Shown here: positions 1 to 8,045 of the stretch, in pieces
Layout of the letters: every line of letters starts with the position of its first letter
Position numbering within the stretch: position 1 is the stretch's first letter
Origin: an uncultured Eubacteriales bacterium
Lineage (GTDB): Bacteria > Bacillota > Clostridia > Oscillospirales > Acutalibacteraceae
Direction: 5' to 3'
Assembly: GCA_934643185.1 (NCBI GenBank)
Contig: CAKUBN010000004.1
Span: 10,006 to 74,005, forward strand
DNA: 64,000 nt
Position numbers and translations under genes: made by a program
The notes under the pieces: model-generated
What the model was told of the DNA's origin: nothing
The model's input: only the letters and a program-made list of their open reading frames with translations
Databases searched by the model: none

Positions 1-483
1 GGCATGTCGCAGGAAAAGCTCGCAAACGAACTCAACATCTCGCGCCAGGCGGTCTCCCGCTGGGAAACAGGCGAGGCCGTGCCGGATACCGAAAAGGTCA
101 TTTTGCTCAGCAAGCTTTTTCACGTCACGACCGATTATTTGCTGTTGGATTCTGTCGAAGCCCCGCAAAGCGCAGCCCCCACCGAAAACAAAAATGAAGA
201 ATCGGAAAAGCGCGCCGCAGAGCAAAAGCTGAAGCGCCAAAACCTGCGTATTTACTTTGGCAAACTCCTGCTCATTTTGGGCATCATCTCGCTCAGTGCA
301 ACGCTCATCGGCGCAGGCCTTTACGCCCAGACGCTCACAGAGTGGTGGACAAGCCTCGGCCGCTACGGCACCGCACTGTTTGATACCTGGATCTTAGCGC
401 CGTTCATCATCAGCATCGTCGTCACCCTCTCCGGCCTCCTCACCCTCCTCCGTGAATACATCTTCCTTGGAAAAGAGGTATAA
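1..483 (+). CDS. XRE-family transcriptional regulator with C-terminal membrane segments (5' partial)
   Basis: The visible part begins inside a Cro/C1-type helix-turn-helix: the residues SQEKLANELNISRQAVSRWE match the second half of the domain. The usual first ten or so residues would lie left of the window, and the frame is open to base 1, so I treat it as a partial gene. After a charged linker (about residues 50-80), two hydrophobic segments follow (about 90-108 and 128-150), so the protein is probably anchored in the membrane. Such small HTH-plus-membrane proteins are common in Firmicutes as self-contained sensors or regulators. The signal and target cannot be told from the sequence. Confidence 0.85.
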   Translation, partial: GMSQEKLANELNISRQAVSRWETGEAVPDTEKVILLSKLFHVTTDYLLLDSVEAPQSAAPTENKNEESEKRAAEQKLKRQNLRIYFGKLLLILGIISLSATLIGAGLYAQTLTEWWTSLGRYGTALFDTWILAPFIISIVVTLSGLLTLLREYIFLGKEV

Positions 484-575
484 TCTCTCTGATGAGGGAG
501 AAAGCCTTAGTACTAACGGAACCTCACAGCTACATAAAAAAGGGTGATCAGCAACCGCCCTTCGGTCCCCTAAGT
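484..575 (-). repeat. Partial copy of the mosaic palindromic element (distal tail only)
   Basis: Read on the minus strand, this stretch has a degenerate GGGCGGTTGCTGATCACCC hairpin, then TTTTTTATGTAGCTG, then AGGTTCCGTTAGTACTAA and a CTCCCTCATCAGAGAGA end. The same order ends the copies at 44041 and 58576. The proximal hairpins are missing, so it is a worn remnant. Confidence 0.6.
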
Positions 576-703
576 ACCCCCGCCCATAGTGTTTTAAATA
601 TGACCAGAAAGGCGGAAAAATGATAAGAACGGAGAAACACTTTATATTGGAGCTAATGCAATGGGAAGACGTCTATAAACTTTGGCAAATATACAAAAAG
701 GAT

Positions 704-739
704 AAAGCCCGCAGATTCTTAGTTAATCTGCGGGCTTTC
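704..739. terminator. Bidirectional intrinsic terminator
   Basis: A perfect 14-bp stem (AAAGCCCGCAGATT / AATCTGCGGGCTTT) with a 7-nt loop lies just downstream of the MATE gene stop. It has T-rich sequence on the plus-strand side and a weaker T run on the minus side. Confidence 0.8.
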
Positions 740-740
740 T

Positions 741-2084
741 TTAGTCTTTTCCGATGGTCAATTTGACGGCGCGCTTCCACAGGAAGAGGCCGAGCGGCAG
801 GGTGATGACTTCCGCTGCGATGAACGTGACCCAGACGAGGTTCAGGTTTTTCAGCGGCGAGACAAGCAGCACGAGCAAAAGCGGCAGGACTGCCTGTCTG
901 GTCAGCGTCAAGATCATGCTGTCTGTGCCGCGGCTGAGCCCTTGGAACGATGCGGCGAACACGAGGCACGGAATGGCCAAAAGCCACGCGACAGACAAAA
1001 TGCGCAGCGCCGGAATGCCCATGCCGAGCATTTCCTCCGAGGCGTCGAACAGCTCCATCACAAGCCCCGGGAAGCCCTCTAAGAACACGAGGAACACCGC
1101 AAAAATGATGGCGGAGTAGATCATCGCCCAGCGCACGGCTTCGTAAATACGGTCGTGCTTTTTTGCGCCGTAGTTATACGCAACGATGGGGATGATGCCG
1201 TTATTGATGCCGTGCACGCCCACGGTAGCGAGGTTCTGAATTTTCGTGCACACGCCGTACACGGCGACGGCCGTGGACGAAAAGCCGATGAGCACGGAGT
1301 TCATCACGATGCCCAGAACGGAAACGATGCCCTGCACGAGCGTTGTCGGCAGGCCGACCTTCAAAATAGCGAGGGTGTTCTCTTTATCCGGCTTCAGCGT
1401 GAAGTGAATGGGGATCTCTTTATTGTACTTTCGGTTGATGAGATACCCCGCAAGGCAGCCCATGCACTGCCCGATGACGGTTGCAATGGCGGCGCCGGTC
1501 GTGCCCATGGCGGGCAGCCCAAGCCAGCCGAAAATGAAGATGGGGTCTAAGATAAGGTTCGTGATTGACGCCGCGGACAGCGTAAACAAAAAGAGATGTG
1601 AGCGCCCGCTTGCCATGACGAAGCGGTCAAACACCCACTGCCCCATATTCGGCACGGCGAAAAGCATGATGACGCTCAAATACTGCACGCCGTACTCGGC
1701 AATCTCTTCGTTGCCGCCGGACTGCCACGCAAAGTACGGGCGCACACACAAAATGCCCACAAGCGCGATGAGCAGGCCTGCACACAGCGCGAGAAACAGC
1801 GACGCCGAGGCGGCTTTTTTCACGCCGTCCTTGTCTTTGCGCCCGAGCGCGCGGGAGATGACAGCGTTTAAGCCCACGGCGATGCCGCAGCCGAGCGCGC
1901 CGTTTAAAATCTGCACCGGCGCGGCAAGCGAAAGCGCCGTCAGCGCGTGCTCGGAAACATGCGAGACAAACACGCTGTCCACAAAGTTATACAGCGAATT
2001 GATGAGCAGAGAGAGCATCAGCGGCACACCGGTGCTGATGAGTAGCTTGGGTACGGGCTGTGTTCCCATGCGGTTTTCTTCCAA
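741..2084 (-). CDS. MATE family multidrug/cation efflux transporter
   Basis: A 447-residue integral membrane protein of the MATE (MatE/NorM/DinF) superfamily, which exports organic cations or drugs by Na+ or H+ antiport. The start MEENRMGTQPVPKLLI followed by a long run of hydrophobic helices is typical of clostridial members, and about twelve membrane segments can be traced. I chose the TTG at 2084 because AAGGAAG lies 6 nt upstream and the resulting N-terminus matches the family; an ATG five codons later is the alternative. It is a single-gene unit followed by the terminator at 704-739. The substrate cannot be predicted. Confidence 0.9.
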   Translation of the reverse strand: MEENRMGTQPVPKLLISTGVPLMLSLLINSLYNFVDSVFVSHVSEHALTALSLAAPVQILNGALGCGIAVGLNAVISRALGRKDKDGVKKAASASLFLALCAGLLIALVGILCVRPYFAWQSGGNEEIAEYGVQYLSVIMLFAVPNMGQWVFDRFVMASGRSHLFLFTLSAASITNLILDPIFIFGWLGLPAMGTTGAAIATVIGQCMGCLAGYLINRKYNKEIPIHFTLKPDKENTLAILKVGLPTTLVQGIVSVLGIVMNSVLIGFSSTAVAVYGVCTKIQNLATVGVHGINNGIIPIVAYNYGAKKHDRIYEAVRWAMIYSAIIFAVFLVFLEGFPGLVMELFDASEEMLGMGIPALRILSVAWLLAIPCLVFAASFQGLSRGTDSMILTLTRQAVLPLLLVLLVSPLKNLNLVWVTFIAAEVITLPLGLFLWKRAVKLTIGKD

Positions 2085-2154
2085 TTTAAACTTCCTTCCC
2101 TTAAAAAAACAAATACGCAATACACCGCGCAGGCGCGGCGGGCTAAATTGTAAA

Positions 2155-3024
2155 TTACGCTTCGAGATACCGTTTCAGCGCGTCCATACGGCGTTCGGCC
2201 TCCTGCCGGCCTTCCTCGTACAGCGCTTTTAATTTCGCCGTGTCCTTTTCCGTGTGTGAAACGTTCACGGGTCCCTGCGGGCGGATAACGAAAATGCGGC
2301 CTTCTTTCTCTAAGCGGTCAATCTCCCTTTGCTGGGCGTCGTAGCGCGTCGGAACGGCGTACAGCGCACTCAAAAACTTCGGGAAATGCCGGAAATACTT
2401 CGCATACAAATGCAGCATAGAGGGCTTTGTGTAAAGCTTGCGGTAGCCCTGCTGGCGCGTTAAGACCAGCACGATCTTCTCAAAGCCGTCATCGATAGCC
2501 TTTTGGTACGGAATCGCCATGGCACAGCCGCCGTCCAGGTACAGCTCGCCGTTCATCTTCACGGCTTTCGAGAGCATCGGCATACTGCTGCTGGCGCGAA
2601 TAGCTGTCAAAATATCCGAACAAGAACTTTTTTCAAAGTATTCCGCCTCGCCGGTTCTTAGGTTCGTCGCCACGGCGGTAAAATGCTGCGGCGATTTATA
2701 AAACGTGTCAAAATCCATCGGCAGAATGCTGTGTGACAAATCGTTAAACAAAAAGTCAAAGTTAAAGATCTCGTGGTGCAGGATGAGATTATTTACGCCA
2801 AGATACCGCTTGTCGTTCACGTAGTCGATGTTAAGCTTTGCGGAACGCCCCGGCTGGCGGGAAACGTAGTTCACGCCGGTCAAAGAGCCTGCGGACACAC
2901 CGGTCACATCGGAGAAATATAAGTTGTGCTCCATGAAGACGTCCAAAACGCCGGAGGTAAAGAGCGAGCGCAGAGAGCCACCCTCCAAAATTAAAGCACC
3001 GTTTTGCATTTTTAATTCGTCCAT
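2155..3024 (-). CDS. Patatin-like phospholipase
   Basis: A 289-residue patatin-fold serine hydrolase, expected to act as an acyl-hydrolase on lipids. The glycine-rich oxyanion stretch (LILEGGSLR, residues 11-19), the nucleophile elbow GVSAGS (Ser44) and the DGG motif carrying the catalytic Asp (about residue 164) are all present, so the Ser-Asp dyad is complete. It resembles the YjjU/RssA-like bacterial subgroup of about 280-320 residues. The ATG at 3024 is preceded by GGAGGAAAACG, which favours it over longer in-frame starts. It has its own promoter and an inverted repeat in the leader. There is no signal peptide, so it is likely cytoplasmic. Confidence 0.88.
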   Translation of the reverse strand: MDELKMQNGALILEGGSLRSLFTSGVLDVFMEHNLYFSDVTGVSAGSLTGVNYVSRQPGRSAKLNIDYVNDKRYLGVNNLILHHEIFNFDFLFNDLSHSILPMDFDTFYKSPQHFTAVATNLRTGEAEYFEKSSCSDILTAIRASSSMPMLSKAVKMNGELYLDGGCAMAIPYQKAIDDGFEKIVLVLTRQQGYRKLYTKPSMLHLYAKYFRHFPKFLSALYAVPTRYDAQQREIDRLEKEGRIFVIRPQGPVNVSHTEKDTAKLKALYEEGRQEAERRMDALKRYLEA

Positions 3025-3040
3025 CACGTTTTCCTCCTTG

Positions 3041-3058
3041 ACATATAAAGTGATATGT
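3041..3058. promoter_or_regulatory. Inverted repeat in the patatin leader (candidate operator)
   Basis: ACATAT-N6-ATATGT, a perfect 6+6 dyad, lies between the minus-strand promoter (3083-3111) and the patatin ribosome binding site. The position suits repression by a dimeric regulator; which one is unknown. Confidence 0.4.
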
Positions 3059-3082
3059 AAGTCTAAGTTTGCGCTTTTTCTT

Positions 3083-3111
3083 ATTATAGCAAAATGCCCG
3101 ATGCCTTTCAA
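3083..3111 (-). promoter_or_regulatory. SigA-type promoter of the patatin gene
   Basis: On the minus strand TTGAAA and TATAAT are separated by exactly 17 bp, about 60 bp upstream of the chosen start. Confidence 0.7.
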
Positions 3112-3161
3112 TGAAAAAAGAAGAAAAAAGCGCGCAAAACGGGGAAAAATCAGAATCGCAC

Positions 3162-3190
3162 TTGCACACTTTTCATTTCTGCGTTAAAAT
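3162..3190 (+). promoter_or_regulatory. SigA-type promoter of trmB
   Basis: TTGCAC-17 bp-TAAAAT on the plus strand, about 40 bp upstream of the trmB start. Confidence 0.65.
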
Positions 3191-3231
3191 AGGCAGAGCG
3201 AAAATAACGGAAAAGAAATGAGGATAAAATT

Positions 3232-3948
3232 TTGAGGATCCGAAAGAAAAAGTGGGCGCGCCCGGAGCTTGCCGCGTGCCCGTTTTATGTGCACGAGCCG
3301 AAAACCGCCGCCGGAACATGGGGCGAGCGCTTTAAAAAGCAGCAGCCCATCCATTTAGACCTCGGCTGCGGCAAATGCACGTTTTTGGCAAAGCTTGCGC
3401 ACCGAGAAAAAGACGTAAATTTCATCGGCATCGACATCAGTGAAGATATTTTGGGCGTCGCCCGCCGCAATATTGAAGCGGAGTTCGGCGAGGAGCCCGT
3501 GGAAAACGTAAATCTGCTTTCGTATAACATTGAAAAGCTTGATACGCTTTTTGCGCCCGATGAAAAAGCTGCACGAATTTATGTAAACTTCTGCAACCCG
3601 TGGCAGAAAGCCGGCGACCACAAGCGCCGCCTGACCCACACCCGCCAGCTGAACACCTACAAAAAGGTGCTCGCACCCGGCGGCGAGCTGTGGTTCAAAA
3701 CCGACAACACCGACCTGTACCTTGCAACACAGCGCTATTTAGCGGAAGCCGGTTTTGAAATTCTCTGCAAAACGGACGACCTGCACAGCGAAGACGCGCC
3801 GGGCAACATTCAGTCCGAGCACGAGGTGATGTTCACCGCAGAGGGCATCAAGACAAAAGCCATTATCGCCCGCTGGAACGGCGAGCCGGAAACGCCCGAA
3901 AGAGTTTCCACAGAGCAGGCAGAAAAAGTGGAAAATACAGCCGAGTAA
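3232..3948 (+). CDS. trmB: tRNA (guanine-N7-)-methyltransferase
   Basis: TrmB uses SAM to make m7G46 in the variable loop of tRNAs. The 238-residue protein begins MRIRKKKWARPEL, as clostridial TrmB proteins do. It has the SAM-binding motif LDLGCGKC (residues 42-49), the FIGIDIS acidic strand and the NFCNPW motif typical of the family (equivalent to NFSDPWPK), so it is the right family and length. The start is TTG at 3232, with GAGGA about 7 nt upstream; an AUGAGGAUAAAAUUUUGA minigene overlaps it. The C-terminal tail (about 20 residues) is acidic and probably disordered. It is the first gene of a short co-directional run with 3992 and 4401. Confidence 0.93.
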   Translation: MRIRKKKWARPELAACPFYVHEPKTAAGTWGERFKKQQPIHLDLGCGKCTFLAKLAHREKDVNFIGIDISEDILGVARRNIEAEFGEEPVENVNLLSYNIEKLDTLFAPDEKAARIYVNFCNPWQKAGDHKRRLTHTRQLNTYKKVLAPGGELWFKTDNTDLYLATQRYLAEAGFEILCKTDDLHSEDAPGNIQSEHEVMFTAEGIKTKAIIARWNGEPETPERVSTEQAEKVENTAE

Positions 3949-3991
3949 ATTCACCCGTTTGGGGATAAAAAACAAGAAAGAGGAAAAAATT

Positions 3992-4399
3992 ATGTCAACC
4001 AAAGTCAAAAACCAGAAGCCACTCATTATTGCGGCCATCGTGTTCGTTGTGCTCGTCGTCGCAGGCGTTGTCATCTGGCAGGTCACGGCGCCGAAGGGCA
4101 CCGCAGGCGCTAAAGCCTACACGCTCACCGTTGTCGATGCCGACGGCAAAGAGACCGTGCATAATCTCAACACGGACGAAGAAATGCTCGGCGCCGCTTT
4201 GCAGGATGCCGGCCTTATCGAAGGCGAAGAGAGCGAATACGGCCTGTTCGTCACAAAAGTGGACGGCATTGAAGCCGACAGCGCGAATCAGGAGTGGTGG
4301 TGTCTGACAATCAACGGTGAAATGGCCTCCACGGGCGTTGATTCCACCCCGGTCGAAGACGGCGGCAAGTATGAATTCACACTCACGGTGGGGTATTGA
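3992..4399 (+). CDS. DUF4430 domain protein, membrane-anchored
   Basis: A 135-residue protein with one N-terminal membrane segment (about residues 9-28) and no lipobox, then an extracytoplasmic domain. The domain (EEMLGAALQDAGLI ... WWCLTINGE ... GGKYEFTL) matches DUF4430, the beta-grasp-like domain also found in the C-terminal part of transcobalamins. In other Firmicutes this domain is often encoded next to ECF-transporter S components, as here: the next start is 2 nt beyond the stop. The inferred role is a surface ligand-binding partner of that transporter; the ligand is unknown. The ATG at 3992 has AAAGAGG upstream. Confidence 0.8.
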   Translation: MSTKVKNQKPLIIAAIVFVVLVVAGVVIWQVTAPKGTAGAKAYTLTVVDADGKETVHNLNTDEEMLGAALQDAGLIEGEESEYGLFVTKVDGIEADSANQEWWCLTINGEMASTGVDSTPVEDGGKYEFTLTVGY

Positions 4400-4400
4400 T

Positions 4401-4913
4401 TTGCGCTTAAAACACGTGGCACTCAGCGGCATTTTGGGCGCGCTGATGTTTGTTTCGCAGGTGGTACTTGCCCCTTTGCCAAACGTGGAGCTTGCCTCAT
4501 CGCTCACGGTACTGTTCACCCTTGCGCTCGGGCCATACGTGGGTTATACGCTCGCCGTATTCGTGCTGCTTGAGGGGTTGCTGTACGGTTTTGGGCTGTG
4601 GTGGTTTTCGTATCTCTACATCTGGGCGATTTTGGCCGTTGCTGCTTGGCTGTTTCGTAAAATGGAAAGCCGCCTCGGCTGGGGGCTTCTGTGCGGGTTT
4701 TACGGGCTGATTTTCGGCACGCTCACTGCGATACCCGTGCTCATTTTAAGCGGCCCCGCGGCGACACTGGCGTATATCATCAGCGGCATCCCGTTCGACC
4801 TTATCCACGGTGTCTCGAACTTTCTCCTTGCCTTTTTGCTCCTGCCTACCCTCCGTCGCATCTTAGTGCGCCTGACGAGATCGCTGAACATGGGCACACT
4901 GTATTTTGAATAA
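4401..4913 (+). CDS. ECF transporter S component (substrate-binding membrane subunit)
   Basis: About 170 residues with five to six hydrophobic helices, beginning MRLKHVALSGILGALMFVSQ. The N-terminal helix with small residues (ALSGILGALMF) is where S components bind the EcfT coupling subunit. The S component captures a vitamin or metal and works with a shared EcfAAT energizing module, which is not in this window. The start is a TTG at 4401, two bases after the DUF4430 stop, with GGTGGGG upstream, so the two are translationally linked. Substrate specificity is not evident. Confidence 0.75.
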   Translation: MRLKHVALSGILGALMFVSQVVLAPLPNVELASSLTVLFTLALGPYVGYTLAVFVLLEGLLYGFGLWWFSYLYIWAILAVAAWLFRKMESRLGWGLLCGFYGLIFGTLTAIPVLILSGPAATLAYIISGIPFDLIHGVSNFLLAFLLLPTLRRILVRLTRSLNMGTLYFE

Positions 4914-4922
4914 TTATACGTA

Positions 4923-4960
4923 AAAAGCACGCAGGTTTTGAAACACTGCGTGCTTTTGCT
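4923..4960. terminator. Intrinsic terminator between convergent genes
   Basis: Stem AAAAGCACGCAG / CTGCGTGCTTTT followed by a T-rich tract, between the ECF S gene (plus) and the 2H phosphoesterase (minus). The A/T-rich arms allow it to serve both directions. Confidence 0.8.
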
Positions 4961-4975
4961 TTTGAAATTTTGAAT

Positions 4976-5518
4976 TTACGCTCTGGTCAGGTCAAACCGT
5001 TTGATGAGGCGCATGGGATAGGTGTAGATCTCCAGCGCGGTAACTTCGGCTTGGGTAAAGACATCATTTTGGAAGACGAGCTCGAGCGCGTCCTGCAGCT
5101 CCGTAATGCGCACAACGCTGAGCGTACAGTGGATGACGGGCTTGTCCTCCGAAACGGCGGAGAAGCTGCCGATGCCTTTGCAGAACGACTCGTATTTTTC
5201 GTGGAACGCATAGTAAAAATCGACAAAAGGCTTTGCGTGCACCGGGTTCAGGCACAGCACGGCGGTTTCGCGGTGCGTGGCATACGGCGGCAGAAGGCTC
5301 ACAGAGCCGAACGTCAGCTTTTGGCGCGTGTGCTCGCGGACGAACTCCCCTGTCCAGTCGCAGAGCGCTTCGGCATCGAGATCTTCATACGCTGCAAGCG
5401 TGATATGCGGCGGCCACTCGGAAGACGCATAGCCCGCGTTTGTCATCTCGCGGCGCAGCGCAATCAGTTTTTCTTCCGTATTTTTATCAAAACGGGCAAG
5501 CACAACGTATCGGTTCAT
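4976..5518 (-). CDS. 2'-5' RNA ligase / 2H phosphoesterase superfamily protein
   Basis: A 180-residue cytoplasmic protein with the two HxT motifs that define the 2H superfamily: PPHITLA (His38) and IHCTLS (His130). These paired motifs form the active site that opens or seals 2',3'-cyclic phosphates or 2'-5' linkages in RNA or small nucleotides. Length and spacing fit the YjcG/LigT-like group. Start ATG at 5518 with AAAGGAG 9 nt upstream. It lies downstream of the FliB-like gene, 27 nt after its stop, and may be co-transcribed with it. The real substrate of such proteins in Firmicutes is mostly unknown. Confidence 0.85.
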   Translation of the reverse strand: MNRYVVLARFDKNTEEKLIALRREMTNAGYASSEWPPHITLAAYEDLDAEALCDWTGEFVREHTRQKLTFGSVSLLPPYATHRETAVLCLNPVHAKPFVDFYYAFHEKYESFCKGIGSFSAVSEDKPVIHCTLSVVRITELQDALELVFQNDVFTQAEVTALEIYTYPMRLIKRFDLTRA

Positions 5519-5545
5519 CGATCATAGCTCCTTTCAAGGCTTCTG

Positions 5546-6568
5546 TTATCCGAACAGGCGCTTTAGGTGTTCGGCGGAAAAAATGGGGTCTTTGTGCAGG
5601 GCATCGAGTGCCATTTCCATGTTTTCGGCGCTGTATTCCACCTGCTTGGAGTAGTCTTTCGTGCAGACGATGCGGTCCCACGGGGTGAATTCGCCGGTAT
5701 CACGCAGGCACTTTGTGTTCATCAGGCAGATGAACCACACACTCACAGCGCAAAAGCCCACGCGCGCCGCGATGCGGCCGTCGATCACGCCGTGCGCGAA
5801 GTGGCGGTAGAGAAAGTACACGAGCAGGTTTTCGTAGCCGCCGTCGAGGTCATCGAGGTTCGCCTGCAAGCCGTTGTCTTCCAAAAGCTGTACGTAATCC
5901 GGCCATGTTTCGTCGTAGGGCTCCATTTCGGTCATCATGTCAAACAGCGCGGCGCGGGTATCGGTCTCGTCGGTCGTGTCGCGGTCAGCGGGAGACAGGT
6001 TGCCGAACAGCGTTTTCTGCGCCTGCACACCGAAATCGAGCAGGCGGTGCATGCGCACGCGCAGCGGCAGAGAGCGGTCCTGTACAATGGCGAACGCCTC
6101 GTCGCGCAGGTGGAACACAAGCGGGTCTTCGGGCGCGTTCAGCAGCTCGCCGACATTCGTCGTGATGAACGTGACGGGGTTTTTCTGCTCAAACAGCAGT
6201 CTGCACGCCTCTTCACAGCAAAGGCCCACGCCCATTTCCACGCGGCCGCCGAGCTCCTCATAAAAGCGTGGGTGTTCACGGCAAATCTCGCACAAAGCAT
6301 CATCGCCAAGCTTTAAGATAAGCTCGCAGAGGTTGTCGTCATCGAGGAACGGGCAGCGCTCGTTTTCGCCGAGGCGGAAGCACACCGTGCCGTCCGGCAG
6401 GTCGCACAGCTCTTCGCGCAGGCGTTCGCCGAGCTCTCCTTCTAAATTTTCGTAATATTCAACGGTATCGGGATCAACGTCGATTTCCCAGCCGGCGCAG
6501 CAGGTATCGGAACATGCGGCGGCCGTGCAGTGAAACGCGTCGTAAAAATTCGGTTTGATAAATTTCAT
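5546..6568 (-). CDS. fliB: Flagellin lysine-N-methylase-like protein (FliB family)
   Basis: A 340-residue protein whose N-terminus contains the cysteine cluster HCTAAACSDTCCAGW (Cys14, 19, 23, 24), with further cysteines around 60-110 (ERCPFL, NLCELI, ALCEICREHPRF). This is the pattern of the FliB family, related to the CxxCxxCC (YkgJ) metal-binding proteins. In Salmonella FliB methylates flagellin lysines. No flagellar gene is present in this window, so the actual target may differ. The ATG at 6568 lies 16 nt after the lacI-type gene stop, and these genes probably form one transcript with the 2H gene. The family assignment is firm; the function here is an inference. Confidence 0.75.
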   Translation of the reverse strand: MKFIKPNFYDAFHCTAAACSDTCCAGWEIDVDPDTVEYYENLEGELGERLREELCDLPDGTVCFRLGENERCPFLDDDNLCELILKLGDDALCEICREHPRFYEELGGRVEMGVGLCCEEACRLLFEQKNPVTFITTNVGELLNAPEDPLVFHLRDEAFAIVQDRSLPLRVRMHRLLDFGVQAQKTLFGNLSPADRDTTDETDTRAALFDMMTEMEPYDETWPDYVQLLEDNGLQANLDDLDGGYENLLVYFLYRHFAHGVIDGRIAARVGFCAVSVWFICLMNTKCLRDTGEFTPWDRIVCTKDYSKQVEYSAENMEMALDALHKDPIFSAEHLKRLFG

Positions 6569-6584
6569 TTTGCTTTTATGTACT

Positions 6585-7655
6585 TTACTTCTCTTTCTCA
6601 TCGGTTTCAGTCGGCGCTGCATCGGGCTTTGGCAGCGTGACTTTTCTTTCAAATACAGGCTTCATGTGCGTGGTGAAGATGCGGCGCTCCGGTTCCGGCA
6701 GCGCATTCCCCGCTTCCACGCGCTCAATCAAGAGCTTAGCGGCTGCCTCGGAAAAATCGATCGTAGACGGTAAATACTGCATGGAGTAGCCGAAGTTCGG
6801 CAGCGTGTTGTCATCGTCAAGGCCGGTCAGGTACACGTCCTCCGGCACGCGCAGTCCTGCAGAATGCAGCGCCTGCAGCATGGTATAATCCCAGCCGCGC
6901 ACAAAGTTGATGATCGCCTTCGGCGGGACATCCCGACGGGCTATGTCGTGCAAAAACGCATTCAGCGGTTTCGTATCTTCAATCGGCGCAAGAAAAATAT
7001 TTTCCTGCGGCACCGTAACGCCGAACTCCTTGCAGGCGTCCCGGAAGCCGCGCAGACGGTCGCAACCCGGTCTGTATATGGGCGGGTCTGCCATATACGC
7101 AATGTTGCGGTAGCCGCGCGCAAGCACGTCTTTTGTAACCTCATAACAAGCGGTATAGTTATCGATATACACGCCGTCGCAGTGGATTCCTTCAATCTCA
7201 CGGTCTACGCACACAACGGGCGTGCCTGTGCTGCGAATGTGGTCGAGGTATTCCCTGTTGTTGCCCTCGTCGCCGTCCACCGGCACGATGAACAGCGCGG
7301 CGATCTTGTAGGAAAGCAGATCGTCGATGAGCTCTTTTTCGCGCTTCAAGCTTTCATCGGAATTGCACAGCAGCAAACGGTAGCCGTACTTTTCCGCCAC
7401 GCGGTCTGCAATGTAATACAGCTGGCTGAAAAACGGCGCGAAGATCTGCGGCACGATCACGCCGATGATGCGCGAACGGCTCGTTGAGAGGCTGACCGCA
7501 ATGGCGCTCGGCGAATAGTGCAGCGTTTCCATGGCTTCTTCCACGCGGCGGCGGGCGTCTTCGCCCACGTAGCCGTTGTTGTTGAGCACACGGGACACCG
7601 TGGACTGCGAGACCCCGGCGGCTTTTGCCACATCCCGTATGGTGGCCTTTTTCAT
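6585..7655 (-). CDS. LacI/GalR family transcriptional regulator
   Basis: A 356-residue repressor with the classic N-terminal helix-turn-helix ATIRDVAKAAGVSQSTVSRV (residues 4-23), including the LNNNGYV hinge start. It is followed by a periplasmic-binding-protein-like sugar sensor domain (about 60-335) with RSRIIGVIVPQ and the TGLDDDNTL motif. Such proteins control sugar uptake or catabolism genes. The ATG at 7655 has GGAAG 8 nt upstream; an ATG five codons earlier lacks a good site. The adjacent genes are not sugar genes, though a sugar isomerase-like gene lies at 8284. The inducer is unknown. Confidence 0.9.
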   Translation of the reverse strand: MKKATIRDVAKAAGVSQSTVSRVLNNNGYVGEDARRRVEEAMETLHYSPSAIAVSLSTSRSRIIGVIVPQIFAPFFSQLYYIADRVAEKYGYRLLLCNSDESLKREKELIDDLLSYKIAALFIVPVDGDEGNNREYLDHIRSTGTPVVCVDREIEGIHCDGVYIDNYTACYEVTKDVLARGYRNIAYMADPPIYRPGCDRLRGFRDACKEFGVTVPQENIFLAPIEDTKPLNAFLHDIARRDVPPKAIINFVRGWDYTMLQALHSAGLRVPEDVYLTGLDDDNTLPNFGYSMQYLPSTIDFSEAAAKLLIERVEAGNALPEPERRIFTTHMKPVFERKVTLPKPDAAPTETDEKEK

Positions 7656-7784
7656 ATTCTTTTCTTCCATAATTTCTTGCGCGGCAATGCCGTGCGTTCT
7701 CCCCTTTAAAAAATGATACAGGTAAGGTATGCGGCCTCCTATGCCGCATTTGGGGTGATTTCTACCGAAATACTCTAAAATAAT

Positions 7785-7813
7785 ATTGTAAGTTTTTTTA
7801 AACGGATTGTCAA
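7785..7813 (-). promoter_or_regulatory. SigA-type promoter of the LacI-family gene
   Basis: Minus strand TTGACA-17 bp-TACAAT, about 130 bp upstream of the lacI-type start. It gives a leader of roughly 120 nt. Confidence 0.7.
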
Positions 7814-7825
7814 CAAATCCGGCGC

Positions 7826-7839
7826 AGAAACCGCTTGCA
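7826..7839. promoter_or_regulatory. Candidate LacI/CcpA-type operator
   Basis: AGAAACCGCTTGCA differs at one position from the cre-like consensus TGNAANCGNWNNCA. It lies just upstream of the lacI-type promoter, between the two divergent promoters of this 390-bp intergenic region. Autoregulation or CcpA control is possible. Confidence 0.35.
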
Positions 7840-7936
7840 TATGGGCAAAATGTTTGCAAAAAGAAGAATTTTTCATAGGATTTCGCGCAGCAGCTCACGC
7901 CATGTGTAAACTTTGTATGACAGGGCACAAAAACGT

Positions 7937-7965
7937 TTGACTTTTCACCGAAACTTGGGTATGAT
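7937..7965 (+). promoter_or_regulatory. SigA-type promoter of the small membrane protein gene
   Basis: TTGACT-17 bp-TATGAT, about 80 bp upstream of the ATG at 8046. It is divergent from the lacI-type promoter. Confidence 0.7.
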
Positions 7966-8045
7966 AAAGGTAATCAAAATCGCCCAAAGTGAGACAGTGT
8001 ACGGTCTCTTTCAGAATGTTGGCGAACCGGAAAGGATGGTTTATC

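Noticed and set aside
620..766. 48-codon open frame starting MIRTEKHFILELMQ with an AAGGCGG-like site upstream
   Set aside because: It runs through the strong terminator hairpin at 704-739 and into the antisense end of the MATE gene. No similarity or context supports it.
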